Source: Vagococcus fluvialis bH819 (lineage in GTDB: Bacteria > Bacillota > Bacilli > Lactobacillales > Vagococcaceae). Taken from it: a stretch of 64,000 bases of DNA. How positions within the stretch are numbered: the first letter of the stretch is position 1; the number at the start of each line of letters is the position of its first letter. The position numbers and the translations under genes were made by a program. The notes under the pieces are model-generated. The model searched no databases. It had not been told where the DNA came from and worked only from the letters and a program-made list of their open reading frames with translations. Shown here one piece after another: positions 24,286 to 33,217 of the stretch. Where the stretch lies: the NCBI RefSeq assembly GCF_900163795.1, contig NZ_FWFD01000015.1, positions 310,001 to 374,000 of the forward strand. The letters are read 5' to 3'.

Positions 24286-25518
24286 ATGGAAAATTTTAAT
24301 CATTACTTGGATAAATATGCTGAATTAATTGTAAAAACAGGTGTCAATGTCAGTGAAAATCATAGCGTGATATTAGAAATTTCAGTTACACAAGCTCCAT
24401 TAGCTCGTTTAATTACAAAAAAGGCTTATGCTATGGGCGCTAAAGAAGTTATTGTCAGATGGAATGACGATGAAATCTTAAAGGAAACAGTTGCACACAA
24501 AGAAGCTGTTGCCTTAGAAACAGTTGCAGATTATCAACTAGCAGAAGTTCAAGACTGGGTCGATAAAAAAGCGTCAAGAATTAGTGTTGTATCTGCCAAT
24601 CCAGATGCTCTATCAGGAGTACCAAGTGAACGTGTTGGATTGTATCAAAAATTTGACCGTAAACTATTGTTTAATTTAAGACAAGCAGGACAATCTAATA
24701 AAATTAGTTGGACAGTTGTTGCAGCAAGTGGTGCAGAATGGGCTAAAAAAGTCTTTCCAGAATTAAAAACAGAAGAAGAACAAGTAGATGCTTTATGGGA
24801 TGCAATCTTTAAAGCAACAAAAGTGTATGCTGATTCTCCAGTTAAAGCTTGGCAAGAACATGAAGCCTTACTTAGAGAAAAAGCAGATATGTTAAATAAA
24901 GAGCAATTTATAAAACTTCACTATACTGCTCCAGGAACTGATTTAACAGTCGGATTACCTAAAAATCATGTGTGGGATAGTGCTAGAAGTATTAATGCTT
25001 CAGGTGAAGAATTCATGGCAAATATGCCAACAGAAGAAGTCTTTACAGCACCTGATTGTCGTGTAGCAGATGGCTTTGTGACAAGTACAAAACCATTAAG
25101 TTATGGTGGAACTACTTTAGTGGATATGGTTTTCCATTTTGAAAATGGTGAAATTGTTAAAGCAACAGCTAAAGAAGGCGAAGATGTTCTAAATCACTTA
25201 ATAAATATGGACCCAGGTTCGAAACGATTAGGTGAAGTAGCATTAGTTCCAGACCCATCACCAATTTCACAATCAGGAATCACATTTTACAATACCTTAT
25301 TTGATGAAAATGCATCAAACCACTTAGCAATTGGTAATGGTTATGCTTTTAACATTAAAGATGGTGTAGATATGGATGAAAAAGAATTGGAAAAAATTGG
25401 TTTAAATAGAAGTCAAAATCATGTTGATTTTATGATTGGTTCTGACAAGATGGATGTCGATGGAATTAAAGAAGATGGCACGATTATTCCAGTTTTTAGA
25501 AATGGAAATTGGGCATAA
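24286..25518 (+). CDS. pepS: M29-family aminopeptidase (PepS/AmpS type)
   Basis: A 410-residue cytoplasmic metallo-aminopeptidase of family M29 (thermophilic aminopeptidase/PepS). Recognised from HYLDKYAELIVKTGVNVSENHSVI, RWNDDEILKE, and the metal-binding C-terminal half: FTAPDCRVADGFVTS, LGEVALVPDPSPISQSG (acidic ligand E), NHLAIGNGYAF and NRSQNHVDFMIGS. Releases N-terminal residues from peptides. Ribosome site GAGGAG at 24271-24276. Probably co-transcribed with yjeM2 and followed by a strong terminator. Confidence 0.9.
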   Translation: MENFNHYLDKYAELIVKTGVNVSENHSVILEISVTQAPLARLITKKAYAMGAKEVIVRWNDDEILKETVAHKEAVALETVADYQLAEVQDWVDKKASRISVVSANPDALSGVPSERVGLYQKFDRKLLFNLRQAGQSNKISWTVVAASGAEWAKKVFPELKTEEEQVDALWDAIFKATKVYADSPVKAWQEHEALLREKADMLNKEQFIKLHYTAPGTDLTVGLPKNHVWDSARSINASGEEFMANMPTEEVFTAPDCRVADGFVTSTKPLSYGGTTLVDMVFHFENGEIVKATAKEGEDVLNHLINMDPGSKRLGEVALVPDPSPISQSGITFYNTLFDENASNHLAIGNGYAFNIKDGVDMDEKELEKIGLNRSQNHVDFMIGSDKMDVDGIKEDGTIIPVFRNGNWA

Positions 25519-25539
25519 CTTAAAAATTAGATAAAGCTA

Positions 25540-25580
25540 AAAGAGCGAAGAGATGAAAAAATCTCTTCGCTCTTTTTTTT
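25540..25580 (+). terminator. Intrinsic terminator after pepS
   Basis: AAAGAGCGAAGAGAT (25540-25554) pairs perfectly with 25561-25575 across a 6-base loop and is followed by a T-run. Confidence 0.9.
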
Positions 25581-25687
25581 TCACAAAAAATACAATTGTA
25601 TTAAATAGCTAATCAAATATCTATTTGTTTAATAATATTTTGGTTATTCTTTCATCTATTGATATAGATAGCTTTAGTAAGTATCGA

Positions 25688-25712
25688 CATTTTGTTCAAA
25701 ATGAACAAAATG
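25688..25712 (+). promoter_or_regulatory. Palindromic operator upstream of allantoin permease
   Basis: A perfect 11-bp inverted repeat with 3-base centre; its core is TTGTTCA-AAA-TGAACAA. It lies 96 bases before the permease gene. A related palindrome (TGTGCA-AAG-TGCACA) precedes allC, and the half-site AAAATGAAC recurs between pucR and pucG. PucR binding is inferred. Confidence 0.55.
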
Positions 25713-25807
25713 AAAATTAAAATTGTGAAATTAACTAGATGTAACCGTTTTTAATTCTGTGTAAGATGAACTTATAAGTAGCTTAAAGGACTCGCAAGGA
25801 GGATGCT

Positions 25808-27292
25808 ATGGGAGAGAAAAGATGCATAGAAACTGATTTAGAAAAACAAAATAAACTATTGGAAAGTAGAGGATATAATCAAGAGTTATTACCTAAGCTA
25901 AAAGATGATCGAGACATGGGAATTTTAAATTATTTTACACTCTGGATGGGCTCGATACACAATATTCCAAATTATGCTGCTGTCGGAGGGTTCCTACTAT
26001 TAGGATTGACCCCCTTTAATATTATGATTGCATTGTTTATTAGTAGCCTTGCCGTTGCTATGTTGATGATTCTAAATGGTAAGGCAGGTTCGAAATACGG
26101 AATTCCCTTCTCAATGCATTTAAGATTAACTTATGGAGATGTGGGGGCTAAATTACCTGGATTTTTAAGAGGTGGTGTAGCAGCAATTGCTTGGTTAGGT
26201 TTACAAAATTATACTGGATCATTAGCACTTTTAATTCTCATTGGTAAAATTTGGCCAAGCTTTTTATTAATAGGTGGAGATACTAATTTACTAGGTATTA
26301 GCGTTCCTGGGTTAATAGCGTTCACACTTTTTTGGGGAATTAACTTGTTGATTGGTTTAGGGGGCGGTGCTTTTCTTAATAAATTTACTGCTATCTTAAA
26401 TCCATTAATCTATATTGTTTTTATCGGTATGGCAATTTGGGCAATCTATGTTGCTAAAGGCTTTCAAAATATCTTAAGTTTTAGAGTAACTGAAAATATA
26501 GAAAATGGTCGTTCACCGATAATTATTTACTTAATGATTATTAGTTCTGTTTTATCAGTTTGGGCTGGTCCGATGGCGAGTGTTTCGGATTTTACACAAC
26601 ATGCTAAATCAACAAAAGATCAAATGATCGGTCAAACATTAGGTTTAGGTCTAGGCTATCTTATTTTTGCTTTTTCAAGTATGAGCATTTTAATAGGTGG
26701 TTCGATTTATTATGGAACAGAGGAATGGAACGTATTAAACATTGTTAATAAATGGGATAGTCTTCCGGCTATGTTACTGGCAATTACGGTTTTACTGATG
26801 ACGACGATCTCGACGAATGTTACAGGAAATATTGTCCCAGCAGCATATCAGCTATCTGCCCTGTTTCCAAAACAAGTGAATTACAAAAAAGGTGTTTGGA
26901 TCGCTAGTGTTCTGAGTTTTCTAATTATGCCGTGGAAATTAATGGAAAATTCGGTTAGTATTTTTGCTTTCTTAAATCTGATTGGTTCACTTTTAGGGCC
27001 GATTGCAGGTGTTATGCTAGCGCAGTATTTATGTGTTCTTAGAGAAAAAATTGATTTAAATCAGTTGTATCTAGATAAAACGAATCCAGTTGAGAATAAC
27101 CCATATAAAGGAATTAATAAACCGGCCTATTTAGCAACTATTATTGCACTGCTTGTTTCGATATCTGGTCAATTTATTCGACCATTTGCTTTTATGTCTG
27201 ATTTTTCATTTCTTGTAGGATCAGGTTGTGCTTTTATTTTATATCTATTATTAAGTAAATTCCGTTTAGGAGGAAATTTAGATGAGTTTTGA
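25808..27292 (+). CDS. pucI: Allantoin permease (NCS1 family)
   Basis: A 494-residue NCS1 (nucleobase:cation symporter 1) transporter with about 12 membrane helices. Family blocks are LPKLKDDRDMGILNYFTLWMGSIHNIPNY, SKYGIPFSMHLRLTYGDVGAKLPG, GGVAAIAWLGLQNYTGS and WAGPMASVSDFTQ. First gene of the allantoin cluster, so it probably imports allantoin (PucI/AllW group). Ribosome site AAGGAGG at 25796-25802. Its end overlaps the allantoinase start by 11 bases. A palindromic operator lies upstream. Confidence 0.88.
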   Translation: MGEKRCIETDLEKQNKLLESRGYNQELLPKLKDDRDMGILNYFTLWMGSIHNIPNYAAVGGFLLLGLTPFNIMIALFISSLAVAMLMILNGKAGSKYGIPFSMHLRLTYGDVGAKLPGFLRGGVAAIAWLGLQNYTGSLALLILIGKIWPSFLLIGGDTNLLGISVPGLIAFTLFWGINLLIGLGGGAFLNKFTAILNPLIYIVFIGMAIWAIYVAKGFQNILSFRVTENIENGRSPIIIYLMIISSVLSVWAGPMASVSDFTQHAKSTKDQMIGQTLGLGLGYLIFAFSSMSILIGGSIYYGTEEWNVLNIVNKWDSLPAMLLAITVLLMTTISTNVTGNIVPAAYQLSALFPKQVNYKKGVWIASVLSFLIMPWKLMENSVSIFAFLNLIGSLLGPIAGVMLAQYLCVLREKIDLNQLYLDKTNPVENNPYKGINKPAYLATIIALLVSISGQFIRPFAFMSDFSFLVGSGCAFILYLLLSKFRLGGNLDEF

Positions 27293-28646
27293 TTTATTGA
27301 TAAAAAACGGTTTAGTCATTCTTAGTGAAGGTGAAGTGTTGACTGATGTAGCAGTAACAAAGGGTAAAGTTGTTGCGATTGGGACTGATTTAGGTGATGC
27401 TAAAGAAGTGATAGATGCGAAAGGTTTAATCGTTAGTCCAGGTATGGTTGATGCCCACGTTCATATTACTGATCCAGGAGGCGGTTTCCGTGATTTCTGG
27501 GAAGGTTATGTGACAGGGACAAGAGCCTGTGCAAAAGGCGGTGTTACTTCATTTATGGAAATGCCATTAAATCAAGTGCCGGCAACAGTGGATAAAGAAT
27601 CTCTAGAAATAAAATTTGCAGCAGGTGAAGATAAGTTGATGTCAGATGTTGCTTCATTTGGTGGCTTGGTTCCATTTAATTTAGATGGAGGGATTCAAGA
27701 ATTAAATGATGGTGGTGTTGCAGCGTATAAAGCCTTTATGGCAACTTGTGGTGATCGTACGATTGAAGGTGACTTTATGAATGTGGATGATTATTCACTT
27801 TATGAAGGAATGAAACAAATTGCTAAAACAGGAAAAGTTCTCGCGATTCACGCTGAAAATGCGGGTATCACGGATAAATTAGGTGAAATTGCCTATCAAA
27901 ATGGTGAAACAACCTTGAAAGCATATGTCGAAACAAGACCTATTTTTACAGAAGTAGAACCGATTCGCCGTGCTATTTTTTTAGCTAAAGAAACAGGGTG
28001 TCGTATTCATATTTGTCACGTAGCGTGTCCAGAAGGTGTGGATGAAGTGACAAAAGCCCGCCAAGAAGGTGTGGATGTGACTTGTGAGACGTGTACTCAT
28101 TATTTATACTTCAATACTAATGAGTTAGATAGCATTGGACCGATTGTTAAATGTTCACCACCGATTAGAGACAAGAAAGCCCAAAACGGCTTATGGGAAA
28201 AGATAATGTCAGGGGAGATTTCTTTTGTAACATCTGATCATTCTCCTTGCACACCAGATTTAAAAGATAAAACCAACGCTTTCGAAGCTTGGGGCGGTAT
28301 CTCTGGTGTTCAAAATAACGTGGATGTCTTATTTGATGAAGCTGTCCAAAAAAGAGGCATGTCATTAAAACAATTTGCTGAGATGATCGCGAATAATCCC
28401 GCTGAACGCTTTGGATTAAACTTAAAAGGAAGTATCTCGATTGGAAAAGATGCGGATTTTGTCTTCATCTCACCTGAAGATTCTTACGTTTTAAAAGCAG
28501 AAGATTTAGAGTATCTAAATAAAATTAGTCCTTATATTGGTCGTGAAATTGGGGCACAAGTTGTTCGGACTGTGCTAAGAGGACAAACAATTTATTCTAA
28601 AGAAACAGGTGTTTCTGATGATACGATAGGAGTGTTTATAAAATAA
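27282..28646 (+). CDS. allB: Allantoinase
   Basis: A 454-residue cyclic amidohydrolase (hydantoinase/dihydroorotase superfamily) that opens the allantoin ring to allantoate. Metal ligands H59 and H61 (DAHVHITDPG) and the carboxylated lysine K150 (GVAAYKAF) are present. Further ligands are in LAIHAENAG and IHICHVACPEG, and the catalytic aspartate is in FVTSDHSPC. Gene starts inside the permease gene with GGAGGAAA upstream. Downstream comes a 116-base gap with a palindrome before allC. Confidence 0.94.
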   Translation: MSFDLLIKNGLVILSEGEVLTDVAVTKGKVVAIGTDLGDAKEVIDAKGLIVSPGMVDAHVHITDPGGGFRDFWEGYVTGTRACAKGGVTSFMEMPLNQVPATVDKESLEIKFAAGEDKLMSDVASFGGLVPFNLDGGIQELNDGGVAAYKAFMATCGDRTIEGDFMNVDDYSLYEGMKQIAKTGKVLAIHAENAGITDKLGEIAYQNGETTLKAYVETRPIFTEVEPIRRAIFLAKETGCRIHICHVACPEGVDEVTKARQEGVDVTCETCTHYLYFNTNELDSIGPIVKCSPPIRDKKAQNGLWEKIMSGEISFVTSDHSPCTPDLKDKTNAFEAWGGISGVQNNVDVLFDEAVQKRGMSLKQFAEMIANNPAERFGLNLKGSISIGKDADFVFISPEDSYVLKAEDLEYLNKISPYIGREIGAQVVRTVLRGQTIYSKETGVSDDTIGVFIK

Positions 28647-28647
28647 T

Positions 28648-28662
28648 TGTGCAAAGTGCACA
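28648..28662 (+). promoter_or_regulatory. Palindrome upstream of allC
   Basis: TGTGCA-AAG-TGCACA directly follows the allB stop. Same 6-3-6 geometry as the core of the palindrome at 25688, with paired (compensating) base changes that keep the symmetry. Likely a second operator and an internal promoter region for allC onward. Confidence 0.45.
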
Positions 28663-28762
28663 TAATAATTTTGAACACTGGAATTCCTGTCGATGAAAAT
28701 GAATACTAAAAAATATAAACTTATGTAGTGGTAGCGCAAACAAGAAAAGGGGCATACATCAG

Positions 28763-29995
28763 ATGGAAAATTTTAATAAGCTAGTGGAAGAGCATGTTGA
28801 GTGGATTTCTAGTATTGGGGCAGATCCAACAGGAGGAACAACTCGCCTACTATATGATGAAAATTGGCGCGTAGCTCAAAATGGATTAAAGGACAAATTT
28901 GAGACGCAAGGTTTAGTGACTAACTTTGATGAGATTGGTAATTTATATGGAAAACTTTCAGGTAGTAAGTACCCTAATGAAACTATATTAACAGGATCTC
29001 ATGTTGATACCGTAGTAAATGGTGGAAAATTAGATGGTCAATTTGGTATTATCGCTTCTTATTTAGCAGTGAAATACTTAAAAGAAACGCACGGAGCACC
29101 ATTAAGAAACTTAGAAATTGTATCAATGGCAGAAGAAGAAGGCAGTCGCTTTCCATATGCTTTCTGGGGAAGTAAAAACATCTGGGGATTAGCAGATAAA
29201 AATGATGTGATAGATTCTCAAGATGCTAATGGTATTAAGTTTGTTGATGCTATGAAAGAATCAGGTTTTGATTTTAGAAGTGAAACAATGCCAGTTAGAG
29301 ATGATGTAAAAGCGTTTGTTGAGATTCATATTGAACAAGGAAGTGTTCTTGAAAAAACAGGGAAACAAGTAGGTGTTGTGAATAATATCGTGGGACAAAA
29401 ACGCTATACAATTACGTTAACAGGTGAATCAAACCATGCTGGAACAACCCCAATGGGCTTTAGAAAAGATACTGTTTATGCGATGAGTAAAATGATTAGT
29501 CAAGCAACGGATTTAGCTTATGAAGTAGGAGATCCACTGGTTTTAACATTTGGTCATGTAGAGGTTCAACCAAATACGGTAAATGTTGTACCTGGTCATG
29601 TCACGTTCAGTATGGATTGTCGCCATACTGATAAAAATGAATTAGCAGAATTCACACAAAAAATCGAAAAATTATTTTCAGAGATTGCTACAGCACATGA
29701 AGTGGAAATTGAAATTGATAATTGGATGAATGAAGTTCCAGTGCCGATGTCAAGTGCTGTTGTTAAAACACTTGAAGAAGCCTGTCAAGAGGCCAAGCTT
29801 AATTATACAGTGATGCATAGTGGTGCTGGTCATGATTCACAAATTTTCGCTCCTCAAGTACCGACTGCGATGATTTTTGTTCCAAGTATCGGTGGGATCA
29901 GTCATAATCCAGCTGAGGATACAAAAACAGAAGATTTAGTCGAAGGATTAAAAGCATTAATTGCATCATTATATAAATTGGCTTATGAAGAATAA
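28763..29995 (+). CDS. allC: Allantoate amidohydrolase (M20 family)
   Basis: A 410-residue M20/amidase-hydantoinase-type metalloenzyme that hydrolyses allantoate to ureidoglycine, CO2 and ammonia. Metal and catalytic blocks are present: TGSHVDTVVNGGKLDGQFGI, VSMAEEEGSRFPYAFWGSKNIWG, EIHIEQGSVLE (dinuclear metal ligands) and the dimerisation-domain NHAGTTPMGFRKD; HSGAGHDSQIFA carries the last histidines. Ribosome site AAAAGGGG precedes ATG 28763. N-carbamoyl-L-amino acid hydrolase is the main alternative within the family; the cluster favours AllC. Confidence 0.92.
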   Translation: MENFNKLVEEHVEWISSIGADPTGGTTRLLYDENWRVAQNGLKDKFETQGLVTNFDEIGNLYGKLSGSKYPNETILTGSHVDTVVNGGKLDGQFGIIASYLAVKYLKETHGAPLRNLEIVSMAEEEGSRFPYAFWGSKNIWGLADKNDVIDSQDANGIKFVDAMKESGFDFRSETMPVRDDVKAFVEIHIEQGSVLEKTGKQVGVVNNIVGQKRYTITLTGESNHAGTTPMGFRKDTVYAMSKMISQATDLAYEVGDPLVLTFGHVEVQPNTVNVVPGHVTFSMDCRHTDKNELAEFTQKIEKLFSEIATAHEVEIEIDNWMNEVPVPMSSAVVKTLEEACQEAKLNYTVMHSGAGHDSQIFAPQVPTAMIFVPSIGGISHNPAEDTKTEDLVEGLKALIASLYKLAYEE

Positions 29996-30017
29996 AAAAG
30001 GGTAAGGGGAACTGAAG

Positions 30018-31268
30018 ATGAAAGAGATGAATGTGGCAGAGAAGCCGGTAGAAATGGAGTATTGGAAAAAAGTAATTATCATGCTTTGTTTGGGATGGGT
30101 AACGATTTGGATTTATCGTTCAGCATTGACCCCCATTTTTCCAGAAATTCAAGAAACGATTGGTAGCTATACGAACACTCAAATGGGACTTATTTCAAGT
30201 TGTTATTTCTTTGGCTATACAGGTATGCAGATTCCAGCAGGTATTTTGGTAGATAAGTTAGGTAAAAAGAAAGTTTTGATTCCTGGCTTCATTTTATTTG
30301 GGATTGCAGCAGCAATGATAGCTATGTCACAAAGTATTAGCACTATTTATATTGCAAGTGTGTTTGCTGGTATTGGCTGTGGTTCTTATTATGGTTCAGC
30401 TTACTCATTATCATCAGGAAGCATTCCAGAAGAAAAACGTGGTTTATCAACAGCTATTATCAATAGTGGTTCAGCAGTTGGTATGGGACTTGGTTTAATC
30501 GGTTCAAGTTTAATTGTTAAACAATTTGGTATGCCATGGCAAACAATGATGTATATCTGTATTGTTGCGATTATTGCGATGCTAGTGATATTCATAGTTG
30601 TGATTAAACCAGAAGAAAAAACAGAAGAAGTAAAAAAAGATACTTTAAAAACAGCAGTAGTTACTCAAGAAAAAACAAAATTAGATGTTAAAAAATTATT
30701 TAGTCTAAAAATGATAACAGCTTACATGTTGTATTTTGGAACATGTTATGGCTATTACATGGTAGTAACTTGGTTGCCATCATTCTTACAAGAAGAACGT
30801 GGCTTTCAAGGATTAGCAATAGGTTTTTCATCAGCTTTAGTAGCTTTCTCAGCTATTCCAGGCGCGTTATTCTTTAGTCGTTTATCAGATAAACACCGTG
30901 ATAAAAAAGTAACGTTCATTTTTGCCTTAGAAATTGCTGCAGCTTTAATGTTGGTACTGACAGTTTTAGCGCCAAGCTCAGCTATTTTACTTGTGGCATT
31001 AATCTTATATGGATTACTTGGTAAATTAGCAGTGGAGCCAATCATTATTTCATTTATCGCAGATAGGGCTTCAAAAGAAAATTACGGAACAACATTTGGT
31101 GTGTTTAATTTCTTTGGGATGAGTTCATCAGTTATCGCACCAGCCTTAACAGGCTTTATTTCAGATAATACAGGATCAAAAATTATGGGATTCTATATTT
31201 CAGCAATTGTTTTAGTGATTACAACAATTTGCTTTGTCATTGTTAATAGAACAAAAAAAGCAGCGTAA
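30018..31268 (+). CDS. MFS transporter of allantoin cluster
   Basis: A 416-residue major facilitator with 12 predicted helices in two halves split by a charged loop (about residues 193-225). The MFS loop motif DKLGKKKVLIPGF follows helix 2 and SDKHRDKKVT follows helix 8. The substrate is not evident. Its position between allC and allE suggests import of allantoate, a ureide or another intermediate, or export of an end product such as oxamate. Two possible ATG starts (30018, 30027) lie close together. Confidence 0.8.
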   Translation: MKEMNVAEKPVEMEYWKKVIIMLCLGWVTIWIYRSALTPIFPEIQETIGSYTNTQMGLISSCYFFGYTGMQIPAGILVDKLGKKKVLIPGFILFGIAAAMIAMSQSISTIYIASVFAGIGCGSYYGSAYSLSSGSIPEEKRGLSTAIINSGSAVGMGLGLIGSSLIVKQFGMPWQTMMYICIVAIIAMLVIFIVVIKPEEKTEEVKKDTLKTAVVTQEKTKLDVKKLFSLKMITAYMLYFGTCYGYYMVVTWLPSFLQEERGFQGLAIGFSSALVAFSAIPGALFFSRLSDKHRDKKVTFIFALEIAAALMLVLTVLAPSSAILLVALILYGLLGKLAVEPIIISFIADRASKENYGTTFGVFNFFGMSSSVIAPALTGFISDNTGSKIMGFYISAIVLVITTICFVIVNRTKKAA

Positions 31269-31293
31269 AACAACTATTTAGGAGGAAAAAGTA

Positions 31294-32079
31294 ATGGGTT
31301 ATCGTACAAATGAATTAGGTTATCCAAATGATTTATTAGCATCAAGGTCAATCGTAGAGAGAGGAAATTTTGCTTTAATTCCACCTCAAGGATTAGTCAA
31401 AAATGTGATTCCCAATTTTGAAAATTGTGAAATGACTATCTTAGCAACACCGAAATTAGGTGCAGCTTTTGTAGATTACTTATGTCGTGTCTTGCCAGGT
31501 GGGGGAAACACAAAAGGCTTTGGCGGTAAAGGTTTAGAAACATTTATTTATGTTTTAGAAGGTGAATTGACTGTTACGATAGGCGAACAAACTCACGAAT
31601 TGACAACAGGTGGTTATGCCTATTGTCCACCAACAGAAAGTTTAAAATTTGAGAACAACTCAAATGAAAATACTGAAACATTCCTTTATAAAAAACGTTA
31701 CCAAGAAGCAGAAGGTTATGCACCATACACTGTTGTTGGTAATACAACTGAAATGGACTATCAAGACTATGAAGGGATGACTGACGTGGGCTTAAAAGAT
31801 TTATTACCAACCGACTTAAACTTTGACATGAACTTCCACATCTTAAAATTTGAAACGGGTGCTTCTCATGGCTACATTGAAACACATTATCAGGAACATG
31901 GCGCTTTAATGTTAGAAGGTGAAGGTTTATATAATTTAGACAATCACTGGATCCCGGTTAGAGAAGGCGACTATGTCTTTATGGGAGCTTATAATCTTCA
32001 AGCTGGTTACTCTGTTGGTCGTAAAGGGGCTTTAACTTACTTATATTCTAAAGATTGTAATCGTGATGTAGAACTATAA
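31294..32079 (+). CDS. allE: (S)-ureidoglycine aminohydrolase
   Basis: A 261-residue bicupin that deaminates (S)-ureidoglycine to (S)-ureidoglycolate. First cupin about residues 60-120 (FIYVLEGELTVTIGEQTHELTTGGYAYCPP). Second cupin about 185-250, with HGYIETHYQEHGALMLEGEGLYNL supplying the manganese-binding histidines, Glu and Gln expected for AllE. Strong ribosome site TTAGGAGGAAAA before ATG 31294. It is 22 bases ahead of allD. Works alongside AllC, whose unstable product it consumes. Confidence 0.93.
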   Translation: MGYRTNELGYPNDLLASRSIVERGNFALIPPQGLVKNVIPNFENCEMTILATPKLGAAFVDYLCRVLPGGGNTKGFGGKGLETFIYVLEGELTVTIGEQTHELTTGGYAYCPPTESLKFENNSNENTETFLYKKRYQEAEGYAPYTVVGNTTEMDYQDYEGMTDVGLKDLLPTDLNFDMNFHILKFETGASHGYIETHYQEHGALMLEGEGLYNLDNHWIPVREGDYVFMGAYNLQAGYSVGRKGALTYLYSKDCNRDVEL

Positions 32080-32101
32080 AGACTATAGAAGGAGTAAGGT
32101 T

Positions 32102-33169
32102 ATGAGTGAAGAGATAATTTATTTAAAAAAAGAAGAATTAAAAGAATTAATGCAAACAAAATTTGAAAAAGCTGGTTTAAAAGAAACGCATGCGAAAGAA
32201 GTTGCGACTCATTTAACCTATGCTGATTTAAGAGGGGTTCACTCCCACGGTGCTGTCCGTGTGGAGTATTACTCAGAGCGAATTGCTAAGGGTGGAACAA
32301 CGATTGAACCAGACTTTAGATTTGAAAAAACAGGTCCTAGTACTGGTGTTTTTCATGCCGACAATGCGATTGGACACGTTGCAGCAAAAGAAGCGCTAGG
32401 TTATGGAATTGAGATGGCAAAAGAAACAGGTGTGGCAGTTGTTGGTGTATCTAAAATGGGCCATAGTGGGATGCTTTCCTACTACGTCGATATTGCAGCA
32501 CAAAATGATTTAGTTGCTTTAGCAGTCTGTCAATCAGACCCAATGGCCGTTCCTTTTGGCGGGACAGAACCTTACTTTGGAACGAACCCCATTGCTTTTA
32601 GTGCACCAACGAATGAAAGTCGACCAATTATTTTTGATATGGCAACGACAGTTCAAGCCTGGGGCAAAATTTTAGATGCTCGAAGTAAAAATTTGCCAAT
32701 TCCAAATACCTGGGCTGTAGATAAAAATGGAGAGGCAACAACAGATGCTAATCAAGTGAATGGATTATTACCGATTTCTGGTCCTAAAGGTTACGGATTA
32801 ATGATGATGGTCGATGTTTTATCGGGTTCTTTATTAGGGTTACCTTTTGGAAAACACGTCTCATCCATGTACTCAGATTTATCTGAAGGACGTAATTTAG
32901 GTCAATTATTTATTTTGATTAATCCAAGTAACTTTACTGATTTAGAGACTTTTAAAGGAAATTTATCTCAAATGATCGAAGAACTGCACGATAACAAGCC
33001 AGCAACTGGTTTTGAACAAGTGTACTATCCAGGAGAATTATCAGAAATTAGACAAAGTGAACATGAAGCAACAGGAGTTCCAGTGGCTAAGAGTATTTAT
33101 GATTATTTAGTAAGTGAGGACGTTCATTATAATCGTTATGATCATTCTGATGCTTTTGCTGAAAGATAA
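32102..33169 (+). CDS. allD: Ureidoglycolate dehydrogenase
   Basis: A 355-residue NAD(P)-dependent dehydrogenase of the type-2 malate/L-lactate family that oxidises (S)-ureidoglycolate to oxalurate. Characteristic blocks are ADLRGVHSHGAVRVEYY (catalytic His region), GHSGMLSYYVDIAAQND, FGGTEPYFGTNPIAFSAP and GPKGYGLMMMVDVLSGSLLG. Ribosome site AAGGAG precedes ATG 32102. Its product feeds the FdrA/YlbE genes immediately downstream. Confidence 0.92.
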   Translation: MSEEIIYLKKEELKELMQTKFEKAGLKETHAKEVATHLTYADLRGVHSHGAVRVEYYSERIAKGGTTIEPDFRFEKTGPSTGVFHADNAIGHVAAKEALGYGIEMAKETGVAVVGVSKMGHSGMLSYYVDIAAQNDLVALAVCQSDPMAVPFGGTEPYFGTNPIAFSAPTNESRPIIFDMATTVQAWGKILDARSKNLPIPNTWAVDKNGEATTDANQVNGLLPISGPKGYGLMMMVDVLSGSLLGLPFGKHVSSMYSDLSEGRNLGQLFILINPSNFTDLETFKGNLSQMIEELHDNKPATGFEQVYYPGELSEIRQSEHEATGVPVAKSIYDYLVSEDVHYNRYDHSDAFAER

Positions 33170-33217
33170 TCAATGAAAAAAGTTGTTAGGTATAAATAAA
33201 ACTAAGGGGAGAATTTT

